A stretch of DNA of 64,000 nt from Chrysomallon squamiferum (GCA_012295275.1 CM022671.1:18432956-18496955); one strand, 5' to 3'. Shown: positions 50,246 through 61,179, counted from the stretch's first letter. Program-made: numbers and translations. The notes: generated by a model not told the origin, from the sequence alone.

Positions 50246-50699
50246 TAACAACATTTCAGAAATTAACCATGATATTTTTTTAAATCCAGATAATAATTTT
50301 GAAACAACACCGGAAATAATTATAACAAAATTAAAAAATCACCTTAGACATATCCCTAAAACAAACCAAGTATATCTATTTGTTTATCTTTATATCAGAA
50401 TCTGACAAAAACTGTTGCCTAAATAAACCTTAGTGATTGTAATACTTGTATCTTTTGCTTCTGTCTTGGAGCAGTTTCCCAATCCACCTTGAGTCTCTGC
50501 CTAATTTTTAGTATTATTATAGCCCTGATATCTTCTTTCTGTTCGTGAAATGGTACATTGTCACTAATGGTGCTAAGAGAAAACATTCTGTGCAGCATTT
50601 GTCAAACATACGAGATTTCTAACATGCAGCAGCTGATGATGATATTTTGTAAAAAGAAAAAACATTTTTATATCAGAAAACTACTTTTATAATTCATGT

Positions 50700-50850
50700 T
50701 CATAGTATCTATCCATCTTATTTTTATTTATAGCATGCATCCATCTAATATAGATTAACTATGAAGTTCATACATGCTTGTACTCATTTTTCTAATACAG
50801 ATTAACTATGCAGTTCATACATACTTGCTTGTACTCATTTTTCTCATTAT
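50700..50850. repeat. About 56-bp tandem duplication
   Basis: ctaata(t/c)agattaactatg begins at about 50745 and 50801; each copy continues with a-gttcatacat and cttgtactcatttttct. Confidence 0.75.
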
Positions 50851-51339
50851 ATTTTAAAAACCTATCTGAACTTGTAATAACGTAAAGTAACTAACAATAC
50901 CTTTTCATTGTTTGTTGCCATGGATATATATGTATATATGAAAATTTCATTCATTGTATATATATATATTTATAGATCTAGTTCTGAAAGGTATGACCTT
51001 TAAAACTAATCTCCAACTTGATTATCAAACATTATGTTGTACAAAAGAATATTGATCCAGTGTCCTTTTTATTTTATTTTATGTAAGCAGATGTTTTTGC
51101 ATGTCTCTACCACTGTTTAGATAACTACAGTAAACACAGACTAGTAGAATAAAACAGAAGTAAATACAGAAGTGACATACTGAAGTGAAAGCTTCTACCT
51201 GTATTTGACATAAAGAATCAGAAGTCACAAATTAAAAGGTTGCATACGAGAGAAGCTGATGGGATCAAAATGCTGTTCAGAATAACTGAATCATGGCTTT
51301 TATTACTATTATTTTTTTGTATGTACTGTTATTATATTA

Positions 51340-51672
51340 GAGGGTTAAAAGACAATCTGGTGTTAGAATGTTAGAAGAAAGTGTGTCATGTTAGAAGATC
51401 AAAGAAGAGAGATGTTGTGTTAGTATGTTAGAAGATTAGAGAAATGAGATGTGTTAGTATGTTAGAAGATCAAAGAAGAGAGATGTTGTGTTAGTATGTT
51501 AGAAGATTAGAGAAATGAGATGTGTTAGTATGTTAGAAGATCAAAGAAGAGAGTTGTTGTGTTAGTATGTTAGAAGATTAGAGAAATGAGATGTGTTAGT
51601 ATGTTAGAAGATCAAAGAAGAGAGTTGTTGTGTTAGTATGTTAGAAGATTAGAGAAATGAGATGTGTTAGTT
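51340..51672. repeat. 71-bp bipartite minisatellite, at least 4 copies
   Basis: gttagaagattag begins at 51427, 51498, 51569 and 51640, period exactly 71. Each unit holds two related half-units, gttagaagatcaaagaagag(agatgttgt) and gttagaagattagagaaatg(agatgt). The array is nearly perfect except for gagat/gagtt variants and a diverged lead-in from about 51345. Confidence 0.95.
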
Positions 51673-52119
51673 TCAATAAAGAATGATGTTAATGTTCCTG
51701 ATGATTTTAATGCAAAAATGGAAATATTTTGGGTGGCATCAAGAACTGATCCCTAAAACTTCCAGTTTTAATGTCTAAAGAGGTTAGCTAGGTGCCAGAA
51801 TAGCATGGGTGGCAGTTACAGTCCAGTGAGTGAGAGAGAGTGCTGTATCTTAGATTATAATTACCTGAGATATTTCAGTGCAGATATTTAGATAGCCAGA
51901 GTACTCAGTATTGCTGCATTGAAAAGCACTTACAACCATTGTTTGTTTAACTTTTGGTTGTTTAACTTTTGGTTGTTAAAACACTGTAGTGTTTAAAAAG
52001 CACTTAGTGTTACTTTTTATTGTACACAGGATCATCAGAGATAACTGTTAGTTCTAAACAGAGCATACATTTATTAATATTAACATAGTTTGTGTTGAAG
52101 TGTTTTATATATTCCTGTA

Positions 52120-52120
<1 letters not shown>

Positions 52121-52197
<77 letters not shown>
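52121..52197. repeat. (TC)n microsatellite, about 76 nt
   Basis: Uninterrupted (CT)n. Confidence 0.97.
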
Positions 52198-52201
<4 letters not shown>

Positions 52202-52759
52202 CTCTGGGGAGGTCTGGGGTGTTTATGTAAAGATTCTAGTTTATATTTTTACATTCTCAGGTAATAAATAATAGGTTAAATGCAATTGTGTTTTGAATGA
52301 TGCTTTGTTATAACAAACTAACAGTTGCAATAATAATCATAAGAAAAATAATAAGAATAAGAAGAGAAAAGATACTATGATAATATTAATAATGAAAATA
52401 GTGACAATAATAATGATAATAATAATAATAAAAAAAGATAGTCATAACAATAACAGACAGTAATAACAAACAGTACATGGAATATTGCTTCTAGCTACTT
52501 TTATCTTAAACTGATGGTTATCACAACAATAATAAAAGTGGTTATAAAAGTGCTGTGGTACAGTACTTAGACTTAAACGTAAACAGGTAAGTATATGTAC
52601 CAGAGATTTGAAATCTGCAGTGTTGATGAAAGCTGCCATATGTTACAGACTTGCCACTAAATCTATGTCTCACACTGTACAGATCTTTGATTTTCTTATT
52701 AAACCGCCAAGGACTTCACCACAGCTGTTTGCGACAGCTACGTTAGCAACCCTGGCCTG

Positions 52760-52760
<1 letters not shown>

Positions 52761-52816
<56 letters not shown>

Positions 52817-52885
52817 TAATAATAATATTATAATAATGATAATAATAATAATAACGATAATATAATAATATAATAATAATGATGG
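52761..52885. repeat. (TAA)n microsatellite
   Basis: Pure (TAA)n to about 52815, then interrupted taataatgataata forms. Confidence 0.95.
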
Positions 52886-53489
52886 AATGATGATAATGAT
52901 TATAAATTATTTTAATTGATTTTAGGATATGAAAATGCTCATATACTGTGTCAGTGAAAAAAAAAAAAAAATGTTGTTTAATGATGCAATATTCATTAAA
53001 ATGTCACCATATTGTGGTTATGTTATCTAAACCTCAATTTCTTATTTCAACAACTAAAAAAAAAAAAAAAAGGTATTTTTTAAATATATTTTTAAATGCT
53101 AACAAAGAATTTATGTCTGCAGTGCTTTCTTTGTTGAGTCATTTCAAACCAAATTTACATTTCTGGGTGGGTCCCTTCAATAATACACTTTATATATATA
53201 ATAAAGGTGGATTTTATACAATTTGGAATTTCAGTTTTTATGCACATAAATCTGGACTTTGATCTGTACCAGCACAACTGGTTCATGTAGGGTTGTGTAT
53301 ACATTACCTGAATACTTTTTTATTTCTTTTTTTTCTTTTGAATATAATTTCTTTATCTGCATCACTATACAAATATGCTGTTTATTTTTTAATTTTTAAT
53401 AAATAAACACAATGTTGTTAAGCTTAGCTAAACAAATAAAATACACTGGGAATCTTTTATAATATGTGCAGATCGAAAATTAATAATTT

Positions 53490-53845
53490 CCACTATTTAG
53501 TTTTATTTAAATATCTGTTAATAATTCAGATGCTGCTTAATAATTTGTTTTATTTAGTTTTCAGTACAATATCTGTTAGTAATTCAGATAGAACTGAATA
53601 ATTTTGTATTACAGTGTTTTCAGTACAGAATCTTTTATTAAAAATGGATAAAACTAAAAAAATTCGTATCAGTTAGTTTTACAATATCTATTAATAAAAG
53701 CAGATCTGAATCTTTCATATCACTTAGCTTTCAGTACAAAAATCTATTAATAAATGTGGATGAAACTTAATAATCAGTATCGTATAATTTTCAATTCAAC
53801 ATCTATCACTAAAATTCAATAGAAAACATACACAGATAATAATTC
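53490..53845. repeat. Degenerate about 60-bp repeat ('agttttcagtacaatatctgttaataattcagat')
   Basis: Units at about 53499, 53557, 53614, 53675, 53727 and 53785, recognised by tttcagtacaa/aatatct-tta-taa and a gataaaacttaataatt-like element. Confidence 0.7.
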
Positions 53846-54239
53846 CTTGTATTGCATGATACAGTCAGTTTTGACAGGAAGATAAGTTTTGTTTTAACAT
53901 ACTGTTATGTTTCATTTGGTCTCGCTACTGGTACTTATGTGAACATCCAGTTAGGATCCGAGTAATATTTTGTCTTCATTGTATATATTAGTGTCTAGGA
54001 AAAAAGCTGAATCTAATGAGGAAGGTACACAAAGATAGACATTGTGTAAATAGTGCAGTTGGTTGATGGATTGCATACGTAAATGATGTGCTTCCTTAGT
54101 AAACACTTTATATCTGCTAATAAATTCTATTTGCCCATACCTGACAGTATGAAAAGCATTAGGAATTAAATCTACTCAGTCATGCAGCCTGAATTTCTGT
54201 TTATTAGATTTTTAGAGTCACCAGACTTGTTTTGGTACC

Positions 54240-54590
54240 ATAACTTGTTTCATTTTGTTACAGTGTAAAAACGGTTGTGTCAGTGGTGTCTTTGTTATAA
54301 AGTAAAATTTCCTTCATGTGTGTCTTGTTTATAATGTAAAAACAGTTACCATGTAGTCTTAAAATGTAAAGCTCCTTTTCAGTATCAGTCTGTTATGGTG
54401 TTAAACAGTTTTTGAGTTTCACTTGTATTAAAATGTAAAACAGCTTTTTCAGTTTCACTGTTTTACAGTTTAAGCAGTTCTTTTAGTTTCACTATATTGC
54501 AATGTACAATAAAACAGATTTTCAATTTCATTTTATTACAGTGTAAAGCAGTTTTTCAGTTTCACAATGTATACTATAAAATTGGTCTTA
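54240..54590. repeat. Degenerate about 50-60-bp repeat ('gtgtaaaacagtttttcagtttcactgt')
   Basis: gtaaaa-cagtt-ttcagtttcac units at about 54265, 54325, 54365, 54435, 54490 and 54541. Their taacagtgtaa, tattacag and tttcag elements look like splice-acceptor fragments, by chance of base composition. Confidence 0.7.
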
Positions 54591-55308
54591 ATAGGTTGTG
54601 TTTGAATGATGTGCATGCCCGAAAATTTGTTCTTTTCATTCAAAGAGGTCATAAAACCAGAGTCTTCGTTAGATTTTGGCTTTTTCTTTGTTTTAAATCA
54701 CAGTGAAAAGAGACATGACTTAATCTAGATTATTGGCTAGTAGACAGTGTGTATTGATCCCATGACCTCTTACACTGATGTTTGCAAAGAATTTATTGAA
54801 AAAATCTGTTGAGTAAAATATCACATGGTGATGTAAAAACATACATGATACAAATAAGCACAGCTGTTACATTAGATTTCAGCTCCGATTTCCTCTTTTT
54901 TTTAAATCTTTTGTTTTTGATTTTCAGTGTGTTAAATGTTATTGATTATTGTTAATTAAAAAGAATCTGCATGGTTTTAATATTGTTAGAAATTTACTGG
55001 AAATAATAAATACTTAAAATAAATACAAAATTGTTGTTTAAGATTCAAACTTTCCAAGTGAATTAATATTATTGTTTGATTTGGGTTTCTCAAAGATGAA
55101 TACACATGCACACACGTTTATACATATGTTCATCCAAATAGTAACCAAACATACATATTCACATTCACATACACACTGATGAAAACACAAGTTTAGTTAT
55201 ACCCTATGTTTATACTGAAACATTCAAAACCACAGTTTTTATCAAAACACACACAATAAAACACACAGACACAAATTAATTATAATGGCTTTTTCTTCTT
55301 CTTCTATT

Positions 55309-55332
55309 TGTGTGTGTGTGTGTGTGTGTGTT
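55309..55332. repeat. (TG)n microsatellite
   Basis: About 24 nt, only about 75 nt upstream of the acceptor at 55405. Confidence 0.9.
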
Positions 55333-55405
55333 TTAACAATTAATTGTAATTTAAGATGAGTTAATGGCAAATATTTAATATTTTCTTTTGTTTTGTGTTT
55401 TCCAG

Positions 55406-55488
55406 GTTTTGGTTTCATCACATTTGAACAAGAAGATGTTGTTGAAAAAGTCTGTGAGATTCATTTTCATGAAATTAATGGCAAGATG
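55406..55488 (+). CDS. msi: Musashi/Rbp6 internal exon (RRM2 RNP1 to beta4)
   Basis: An 83-nt exon. The first two bases complete the split Gly codon and 27 codons follow, ending at phase 0. It encodes [20 protein letters not shown] then HEINGKM. This is the RNP1 core (with Arg-Gly from the previous exon: R-G-F-G-F-I-T-F), helix alpha-2 and the start of beta-4 of RRM2. The aromatic Phe residues of RNP1 that stack on RNA bases are intact. Acceptor ttttccag, donor gtgagt. It is almost identical to the Musashi family over its full length, and no frameshift or stop is seen. Confidence 0.96.
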
Positions 55489-57192
55489 GTGAGTTAACAA
55501 CATTTATTTATACTTTCAATTTTCTGAAATTATAAAGTCAATGCGACAAATTTACAATGTGCATGTTCAAAGTATTATTTAGCATTACAATAGTTTTTAA
55601 AACTCCACCCAGTATAAATATGATTTCTAATGTAATTTTATTATTATATTTTCTTTTGTAAAAAACAAAATAGAATTTTAAGTAAATTTGAGCACTTTTG
55701 GAAAAAATTTCTCATTCCATTTATAAAAAAAAAATATAATTAATTATATATTTATCATTAATTTACTTATTATCATCATCATTATTTATTAATTACTTAA
55801 ACTTTTTATTATTAACTTCATATTTATCATATTAACCAATTAAAATCCTTTCCAAAACGAAAATGCAATCAAATATTAAAATGACAAAATTCAGTTAAAT
55901 AAAAAAATAAATAATAATAATAACCTAATAGTTTGGCTGTGTGTGCTTAAATATAAAGTAATGATTGTTCGCTGCCTGGGCTGTCAAACTGTCAAAAACA
56001 GTTGTTTGATTACTTCTATTGATTTACTTTGTAATTTTAATGATGCTTTTAACTCTACACTAACAAAGTGTTTGGTTATTAATAACACTATATGCAAAAT
56101 ACATTCAAATAACCATCAGAATTAAATACACAATTCTGTTATGGAAAATTATTTTATTCCTTCATCTTAGTCTTCTATTCATTCATTTTTATACTGTCTC
56201 TCATTTTTTTTTTTTTTTTTTTTTTGCTTCGGTAGTTTTAGATGTGCGTTTGTTTAGCACTAAATTGTTCTGAATTTACTTACATTTTATAAGGCCAAGA
56301 AATAACAAAAATAAAATCTTATTTGATCTTTTGAGAAAAAGAAAGAGAGAATGGAGATGGAGATAGAGAAAAGAAGGAATACAGGACAAATAGAGAAAAG
56401 GAGACTTAATATATCTATAATTGTCATTATTGTCATAGCAATGATTATCATATCTACAGAGCGAAAATATATATTTATTTTAAAATATAAATTCTTATAT
56501 ATAAAATAATAACAAAGAAAATCCTTCAGACGTTGTTATTCATTACAAATGGAATTACTTTATTTTCTGTAATATTTATTTATCCTGAGGGTGGGGATGT
56601 TAGAAAGATCAGAGAATTTATTCCCACTCTCCACAGTAGCATCAGTTTCAGATTTTGCTTCTATTTATTGAAATGCTAAATCTTTGTTTTCATCTCCTGT
56701 TTATCATCAACATTACATATTTACATAGTGATTATAAAACTGAACAAAAGCCATAGCACATAAATTAATAAATTACATAAGGACAAGTCAACCTCAGTTT
56801 TTCTTGTTCAAGATAGATAACTCTGTTAAAGCTGATGCTTCAAATTATCCCCACTTACCATGTTACATTGGTTGTGTCACTACATTTCAGTGTTATTTTG
56901 ACACTTCACCACATTTCGGAACGATTTAGAATCCACCCTAATCTTTTACTGACATTCTTAAAGGAAACTTCTTTTTCTATAATAAATTTTAAAAAATCAT
57001 TTAATTATGATAATTACATTTTCCACAGTTTTGGTAAACTTTTGTAATTTTTATCTTATTATCTACTTAATTTTGTGTTGATAATTTTCATGATTCTTTC
57101 TGACATGCTGTCTGCTTTTTGTGCTATGTGTGTGTCATTGAACACCCGTTCGTTCTGCTACAGTATTTTGTAAAATTTTGTCGTAATTTCAG
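55489..57192 (+). other. msi: Musashi intron, 1.7 kb
   Basis: Phase 0 intron with donor gtgagt and acceptor gtaatttcag. It is AT-rich unique sequence with a T26-type run near 56201-56225 and scattered AT-rich low complexity. No ORF of interest and no clear repeat family was seen. Confidence 0.9.
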
Positions 57193-57277
57193 GTGGAGTG
57201 CAAGAAAGCCCAGCCCAAGGAGGTGATGCTTCCCACCCAGCTGGCAAGGGGCAGAGGACTGGCACGAGGAGCATACG
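57193..57277 (+). CDS. msi: Musashi/Rbp6 internal exon (end of RRM2 and post-RRM linker)
   Basis: An 85-nt exon, phase 0 in, phase 1 out. It encodes VECKKAQPKEVMLPTQ followed by an Arg/Gly-rich stretch (LARGRGLARGAY plus G). VECKKAQPKEVM is the hallmark Musashi end of RRM2 (beta-4 and C-terminal extension). The RG-rich tail corresponds to the family's linker after the RRMs. Acceptor aatttcag, donor gtcagt. GC content and G/C-ending codon use are clearly higher than in the flanking introns. This exon precedes a phase-1 junction used by both the predicted cassette exon at 58350 and the exon at 63272. Confidence 0.96.
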
Positions 57278-57479
57278 GTCAGTTGTTAGTTTATGTGTGT
57301 GTGGGTGTGTGTGCGTGTCTTATTGGGCATATACCCCTTGTACCGTAATCCTTTGGCCTCTTGTTTCCATGGCAACCAGTTCTGCATGCTATTTTAGTCA
57401 TATTTATATAGCCATAGACAATTTTTCATAGACTAAGATTTTAGATTTTGTGATTTTTGTGTAGTACTATTCATACTTT

Positions 57480-57660
57480 ATACATATGATACATATTGTT
57501 TTTTTTATTATACATGATTTTTTTTTTATTATTTATTTATATATATATATATATATTTTTTATTTTTTTTTTACATAATTTTTTTATTATTATTTATTTA
57601 TTTATTTATTTATTTTTTTTTATTTTTTTTTTTTTATTATTATTATTTTTTAAATCTTGA
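57480..57660. repeat. AT low-complexity block ((AT)n, (TTTA)n, poly(T))
   Basis: (AT)n at 57538-57556, (TTTA)n at 57585-57615 and T-runs. Confidence 0.9.
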
Positions 57661-58307
57661 GTGTTATTCATTGCCATCCATTGTTATGGAGAGTTTCAGC
57701 ATGTTAACTCTCCACTTTAATAATGGTGGTGGGATTCTAAAAAATATGTTTTTTTTTTTTTTAGATCTATATATATGTGTATATATATAATTTAGTTGTG
57801 AGGTGATTTGTATATAAATATGTGTATATTTGCCACTAATGCCGTATTGCAGTTGGACACACTATTAATTCTGAGGCAATAAGGAGGTGCAAGGGGCTGT
57901 ATATTTTTTTCACAAATATATTTATAACTTTTCCAATCTGCGAATTTCACTGCTTTTTTGTTTCACTGCAGCAAAACGTTTTTCTTGTTTATTAGTTGGG
58001 TTTTTTTCCATACATATATTGTATATTTTAATAATATATGTATATTTAATTATATATATATTTATATATATACCATCACATTTATATGGAAATTAGATTC
58101 AGTATATGTTGTTTTAAATTTAAAAAAAAAAAAAAAAAAATTAGTTTAATAATAAAAATTAAAAATTAAAAAAAAAACACGTAATAATAATGTTTGTGAG
58201 TTGTGTGTGTGCACCACCTGGTGCCGTAATGTTGTCGTCGTAGCAACAGAGCCACCACTCCTCACAACAAGATATTTCGTGTGTGTTTGTGTGTGCTTTA
58301 TCTGCAG

Positions 58308-58349
58308 TGCAACTAAGATTGTTTTTCCCTTTTTCTAATCAATCTTCAG
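58308..58349 (+). CDS. msi: Possible 5' extension of cassette exon (alternative acceptor)
   Basis: A second acceptor, tttatctgcag, ends at 58307, exactly 42 nt upstream of the main one. The stretch between them is open in the same frame and would add 14 residues (VQLRLFFPFSNQSS). Most of it is the polypyrimidine tract and branch region of the downstream acceptor, so the simpler reading is that it is intronic. It is listed as an alternative 3' splice site only. Confidence 0.25.
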
Positions 58350-58409
58350 TGACGGAGGATGGAGAGGTGGTATGGGAAATACCGAACGATATAGTCGTAC
58401 CAGAGCTGT
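58350..58409 (+). CDS. msi: Predicted Musashi cassette exon (60 nt, phase 1-1)
   Basis: A 60-nt exon that would insert 20 residues between the RG-rich linker and the Gly/Tyr/Pro-rich tail without shifting the frame. With the upstream G it reads V-T-E-D-G-E-V-V-W-E-I-P-N-D-I-V-V-P-E-L. The final T pairs with GC of the next exon to give Cys. Support: (i) acceptor tttttctaatcaatcttcag with a tract and branch-like ctaat; (ii) a consensus donor, CTGT/gtaagt; (iii) phase 1 on both sides, the phase needed by both neighbours; (iv) open frame and raised GC inside a very AT-rich intron. The peptide is acidic with one Trp, unlike the basic linker before it. I do not recognise it as a named domain. It could instead be a chance open stretch in a conserved noncoding island; transcript data would settle it. 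Confidence 0.62.
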
Positions 58410-58425
58410 GTAAGTTCATTTGCGC

Positions 58426-58463
58426 GGCAGACGGACGTCTGTCCAACCAGACGTCCGACTGCT
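58426..58463 (+). promoter_or_regulatory. Intronic stem-loop 16 nt after cassette-exon donor
   Basis: CGGACGTCTG (58432-58441) and CAGACGTCCG (58448-58457) are perfect reverse complements around a 6-nt loop (TCCAAC). The stem continues beyond one A.A mismatch with GCAG/CTGC, its next outer pair GC (58427/58462), and one G.U pair (58426/58463). It is a GC-rich, very stable hairpin in an AT-rich intron, placed where intronic splicing enhancers or silencers act on the 5' splice site. The structure is seen in the sequence. A role in exon choice, or as a double-stranded substrate for ADAR editing, is inference. Confidence 0.6.
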
Positions 58464-58554
58464 TGCTTCTGTTGCTGCCCTTACTCCTCTCAGATAGTCT
58501 ATTTTTTATTATTATTTCTCTCTTTTTTTTTTCTTAAAATCCTTCTGTTGCATG

Positions 58555-58559
<5 letters not shown>

Positions 58560-58595
<36 letters not shown>

Positions 58596-58640
58596 TTTTT
58601 TAATCCTGCATGTTCTTTTTTTTTTTTTTTTTTTTCTCTC
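58560..58640. repeat. (TTA)n and poly(T) tract
   Basis: (ATT)9 at about 58566-58592, then T17 near 58618. Confidence 0.9.
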
Positions 58641-59299
58641 ATGACTTTTTTTAATACTTGTTGTTACTGTTGCTTTTCTTACGCTTTTTGTAATCTGCAT
58701 GTGTACTTACATTGCTAACCACTAACTTACTAACAGATAACGATTTTAATATAATGGAAAATGTACAAATATTTATATTTCTGGTATTTAAGTTTACATG
58801 GAATATATATATATAATATATATTTATTTATTACCATATATAAGATTAAATTAAAAAAGAAGCTTGTATTATAATAAGTAATGTTTAAATGGAAAATAAA
58901 TATTTTTAATATATTACTATATGGAAAATACAAAAAAGGAAATGAAACAAAATATTCAGAGATTTAATATATAATCATACTTTTGTGTTTAATGTTATGT
59001 TAAATTGTAGAAATTATTATCACCTGTCCAAATAAAAACAATGGCTACATTTGTTTATGTTAAAGAAAATAATTTAAATGCTGGTTCCAGTTTCTTTTAT
59101 AACTAAGAAAAAAAACCAGCATAATAATTAAAAACTGAAATTAAACAAACAGAAGATCTATTCAAATAACTTGTTTGTTTTTGACTTAAGAAAAGGCATT
59201 TTTAGAAACTCATCTTTCTATAGAACTAATGTAAAACTGGTTAAGAACTATTAAATGTTAACTCAGCGAAAAGACGAAGCAATAAAATAAGTCAAAATT

Positions 59300-59384
59300 T
59301 AGTTAATATTATTATTATTATTCTTACAATTATTATTATCATTATTATAATTATTTTTGTTAGTGTTATTATTATTATTATTAC

Positions 59385-59440
<56 letters not shown>
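59300..59440. repeat. (ATT)n microsatellite
   Basis: Interrupted (ATT)n, pure from about 59386. Confidence 0.95.
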
Positions 59441-59724
59441 GGTTTTAATTATTAGTATATTTATACACAGAATATCTTGTACCTAAATGTTATTAAGAAA
59501 TAATAATAAGAAGAATGACATTGCATATATATATGTACAATATTATTCATGAAACATATAAAATATTAATTAAAAGAAAAACGATTCTAAATTTTAAAAA
59601 TGGCACAGATTACTATAAGACTGAGGAATATTTCCAGATTGTTTTAAAATACATTTAATGTATTTTATACAAAGTCTGTGTTTCAGCTGAAACAATTAGA
59701 AATTGATATATTACTTTTTCATTG

Positions 59725-59732
59725 TTTTTATT

Positions 59733-59776
<44 letters not shown>

Positions 59777-59780
59777 CATT
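59725..59780. repeat. (TTTA)n-(TTA)n microsatellite
   Basis: Short (TTTA)n followed by (TTA)n. Confidence 0.9.
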
Positions 59781-61179
59781 ATTAAAACAAAATAAATTTC
59801 CCCAGTAGAACCCACAGCAAAAAACATGAAAGTGAAGTTACATAAAAAAAAAATAATAATAATAATAATTAAAAAAAAAAAAGCAGTGTAACACATTCAC
59901 GTGATTCATTAAAACAATGTAATACTAATTGGTTGCTTGTTATATTGTCAGCTTTAAGTGTGCTAAAGCATATATTGCACAATCTGCTTTATTACAGTAG
60001 ACAATTGTTGCCATGGAAACCAACTTGTTACAAATGATTTGATGAGGAATATGAATTAAAACAAAAGAACAAAATAAGGACAAATGTTTTTGAATTAGCT
60101 CATACTGAAATATTTGTTTTTGTTCTAATGTTGTAGATATATAGCTGAGTTTTATTAGCATTTATGTTGTATGCATGTTTGTGTTGTTCTTGATATTGTT
60201 TTTGATGTTGTTTATTGGTTCCTGCATGGTTGTGTTTGTCTGTCTGTCTGTGTATGTGTTAGTTTGTCAAAATAGTTGAAATAGGTTGTCATATTTTTGT
60301 TGTGTATTTGTTATATATTTGTTATTTTTATTATTTCTTTGTTTATTTATTTATTTAAATTAAGATAAACATGTATTAAATACTTTTTTATTTTTTTTTA
60401 AATTTTTTTAAATATTATTTAAATCTTGTAACTACTGGTACTAAATAAATATTAAGTTTAGTTAAATAAAAATTAAATAAAAATAAAATTAAAAAAAATA
60501 ATTTTTTATATTTATCATACAGTTTCAAACATATAATTTTTAAAGAAATTAAAAGTAATATTATATTAAAGAAAATATATTTGAATGAATAATAATAATA
60601 ACAAACTAATTGAATTGATAACACAGTGAAATAATATTGATGATGATAATAAATAAATAAAAATAATAACATCAACAGCAATAGTAAATAAGTAATAACA
60701 AAATGTTCCATCACCTATAGAGTACCAATCATTTTTCCATATATGCATTGTTGTTAAAAGCCTGAATGAGTAAGTTATGTGGAAATAAAACTGAAAACAT
60801 GTCATTTTAATTTCACATGCATGGCTTACAGAATATTTTAACAAAACGATAGATACAAATAACGCATGACTGCTTATTGCATATCAGATTATTAAAATTA
60901 CTTCTTCCAGAATTTAAAAAATAAAAATATAATAGCAATAATAAAAGAATATATTTAATTTTTTTTTTTTTTTTGAATTTTTACGTATCTTATTTTTGTA
61001 TTTCTCTGCAGTGAACTTTGTAAATTGGTTTGTGTGGTGTCATCAATTTTGCATTTTAAAAATAAAAATAAAAATAATCTTCATCAATTTATCCAACGTG
61101 CCAGAGTGTAGGTTGTATTCTGTTAAATGTTTATGATCTGAATGTTAACCCTTTGTGTTTTAAAGTGTGAATACAGTAT

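Larger units (their letters stand above)
11982..55405 (+). other. msi: 43.4-kb Musashi intron splitting RRM2 RNP1
   Basis: Donor gtaaga at 11982, acceptor ttttccag ending at 55405, phase 1. The 43,424 nt hold no ORF with recognisable protein similarity. The longer ORFs are translations of microsatellites or minisatellites. Content: (CA)n, (TC)n, (TTA)n and (TTTA)n tracts, poly(A)/poly(T) runs, about twenty low-copy tandem repeats, tRNA-like fragments and several non-repetitive islands, each listed separately. Stretches between those entries show only AT-rich unique sequence. I cannot exclude an unrecognised alternative exon or a noncoding RNA. Confidence 0.9.
57278..58349 (+). other. msi: Intron upstream of predicted cassette exon
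   Basis: 1,072 nt if the cassette is included; the skipping intron would be 57278-63271 (5,994 nt). It contains (TG)n just after the donor, the low-complexity AT block at 57480-57660 ((TTTA)n, (AT)n and poly(T)), an A18 run at about 58123, and ends with a strong polypyrimidine tract, a ctaat branch-point-like motif near 58335, and cttcag. Confidence 0.7.

Noticed and set aside
54240-54590. Series of acceptor-like tttcag/attacag motifs suggesting a cluster of alternative exons
   Set aside because: They are part of a degenerate tandem repeat, with no open frame in the required phase and no donors.
57538-57560. Possible promoter TATA elements in (AT)n tracts
   Set aside because: TATATA is expected by chance in such tracts; no initiator or transcript evidence.
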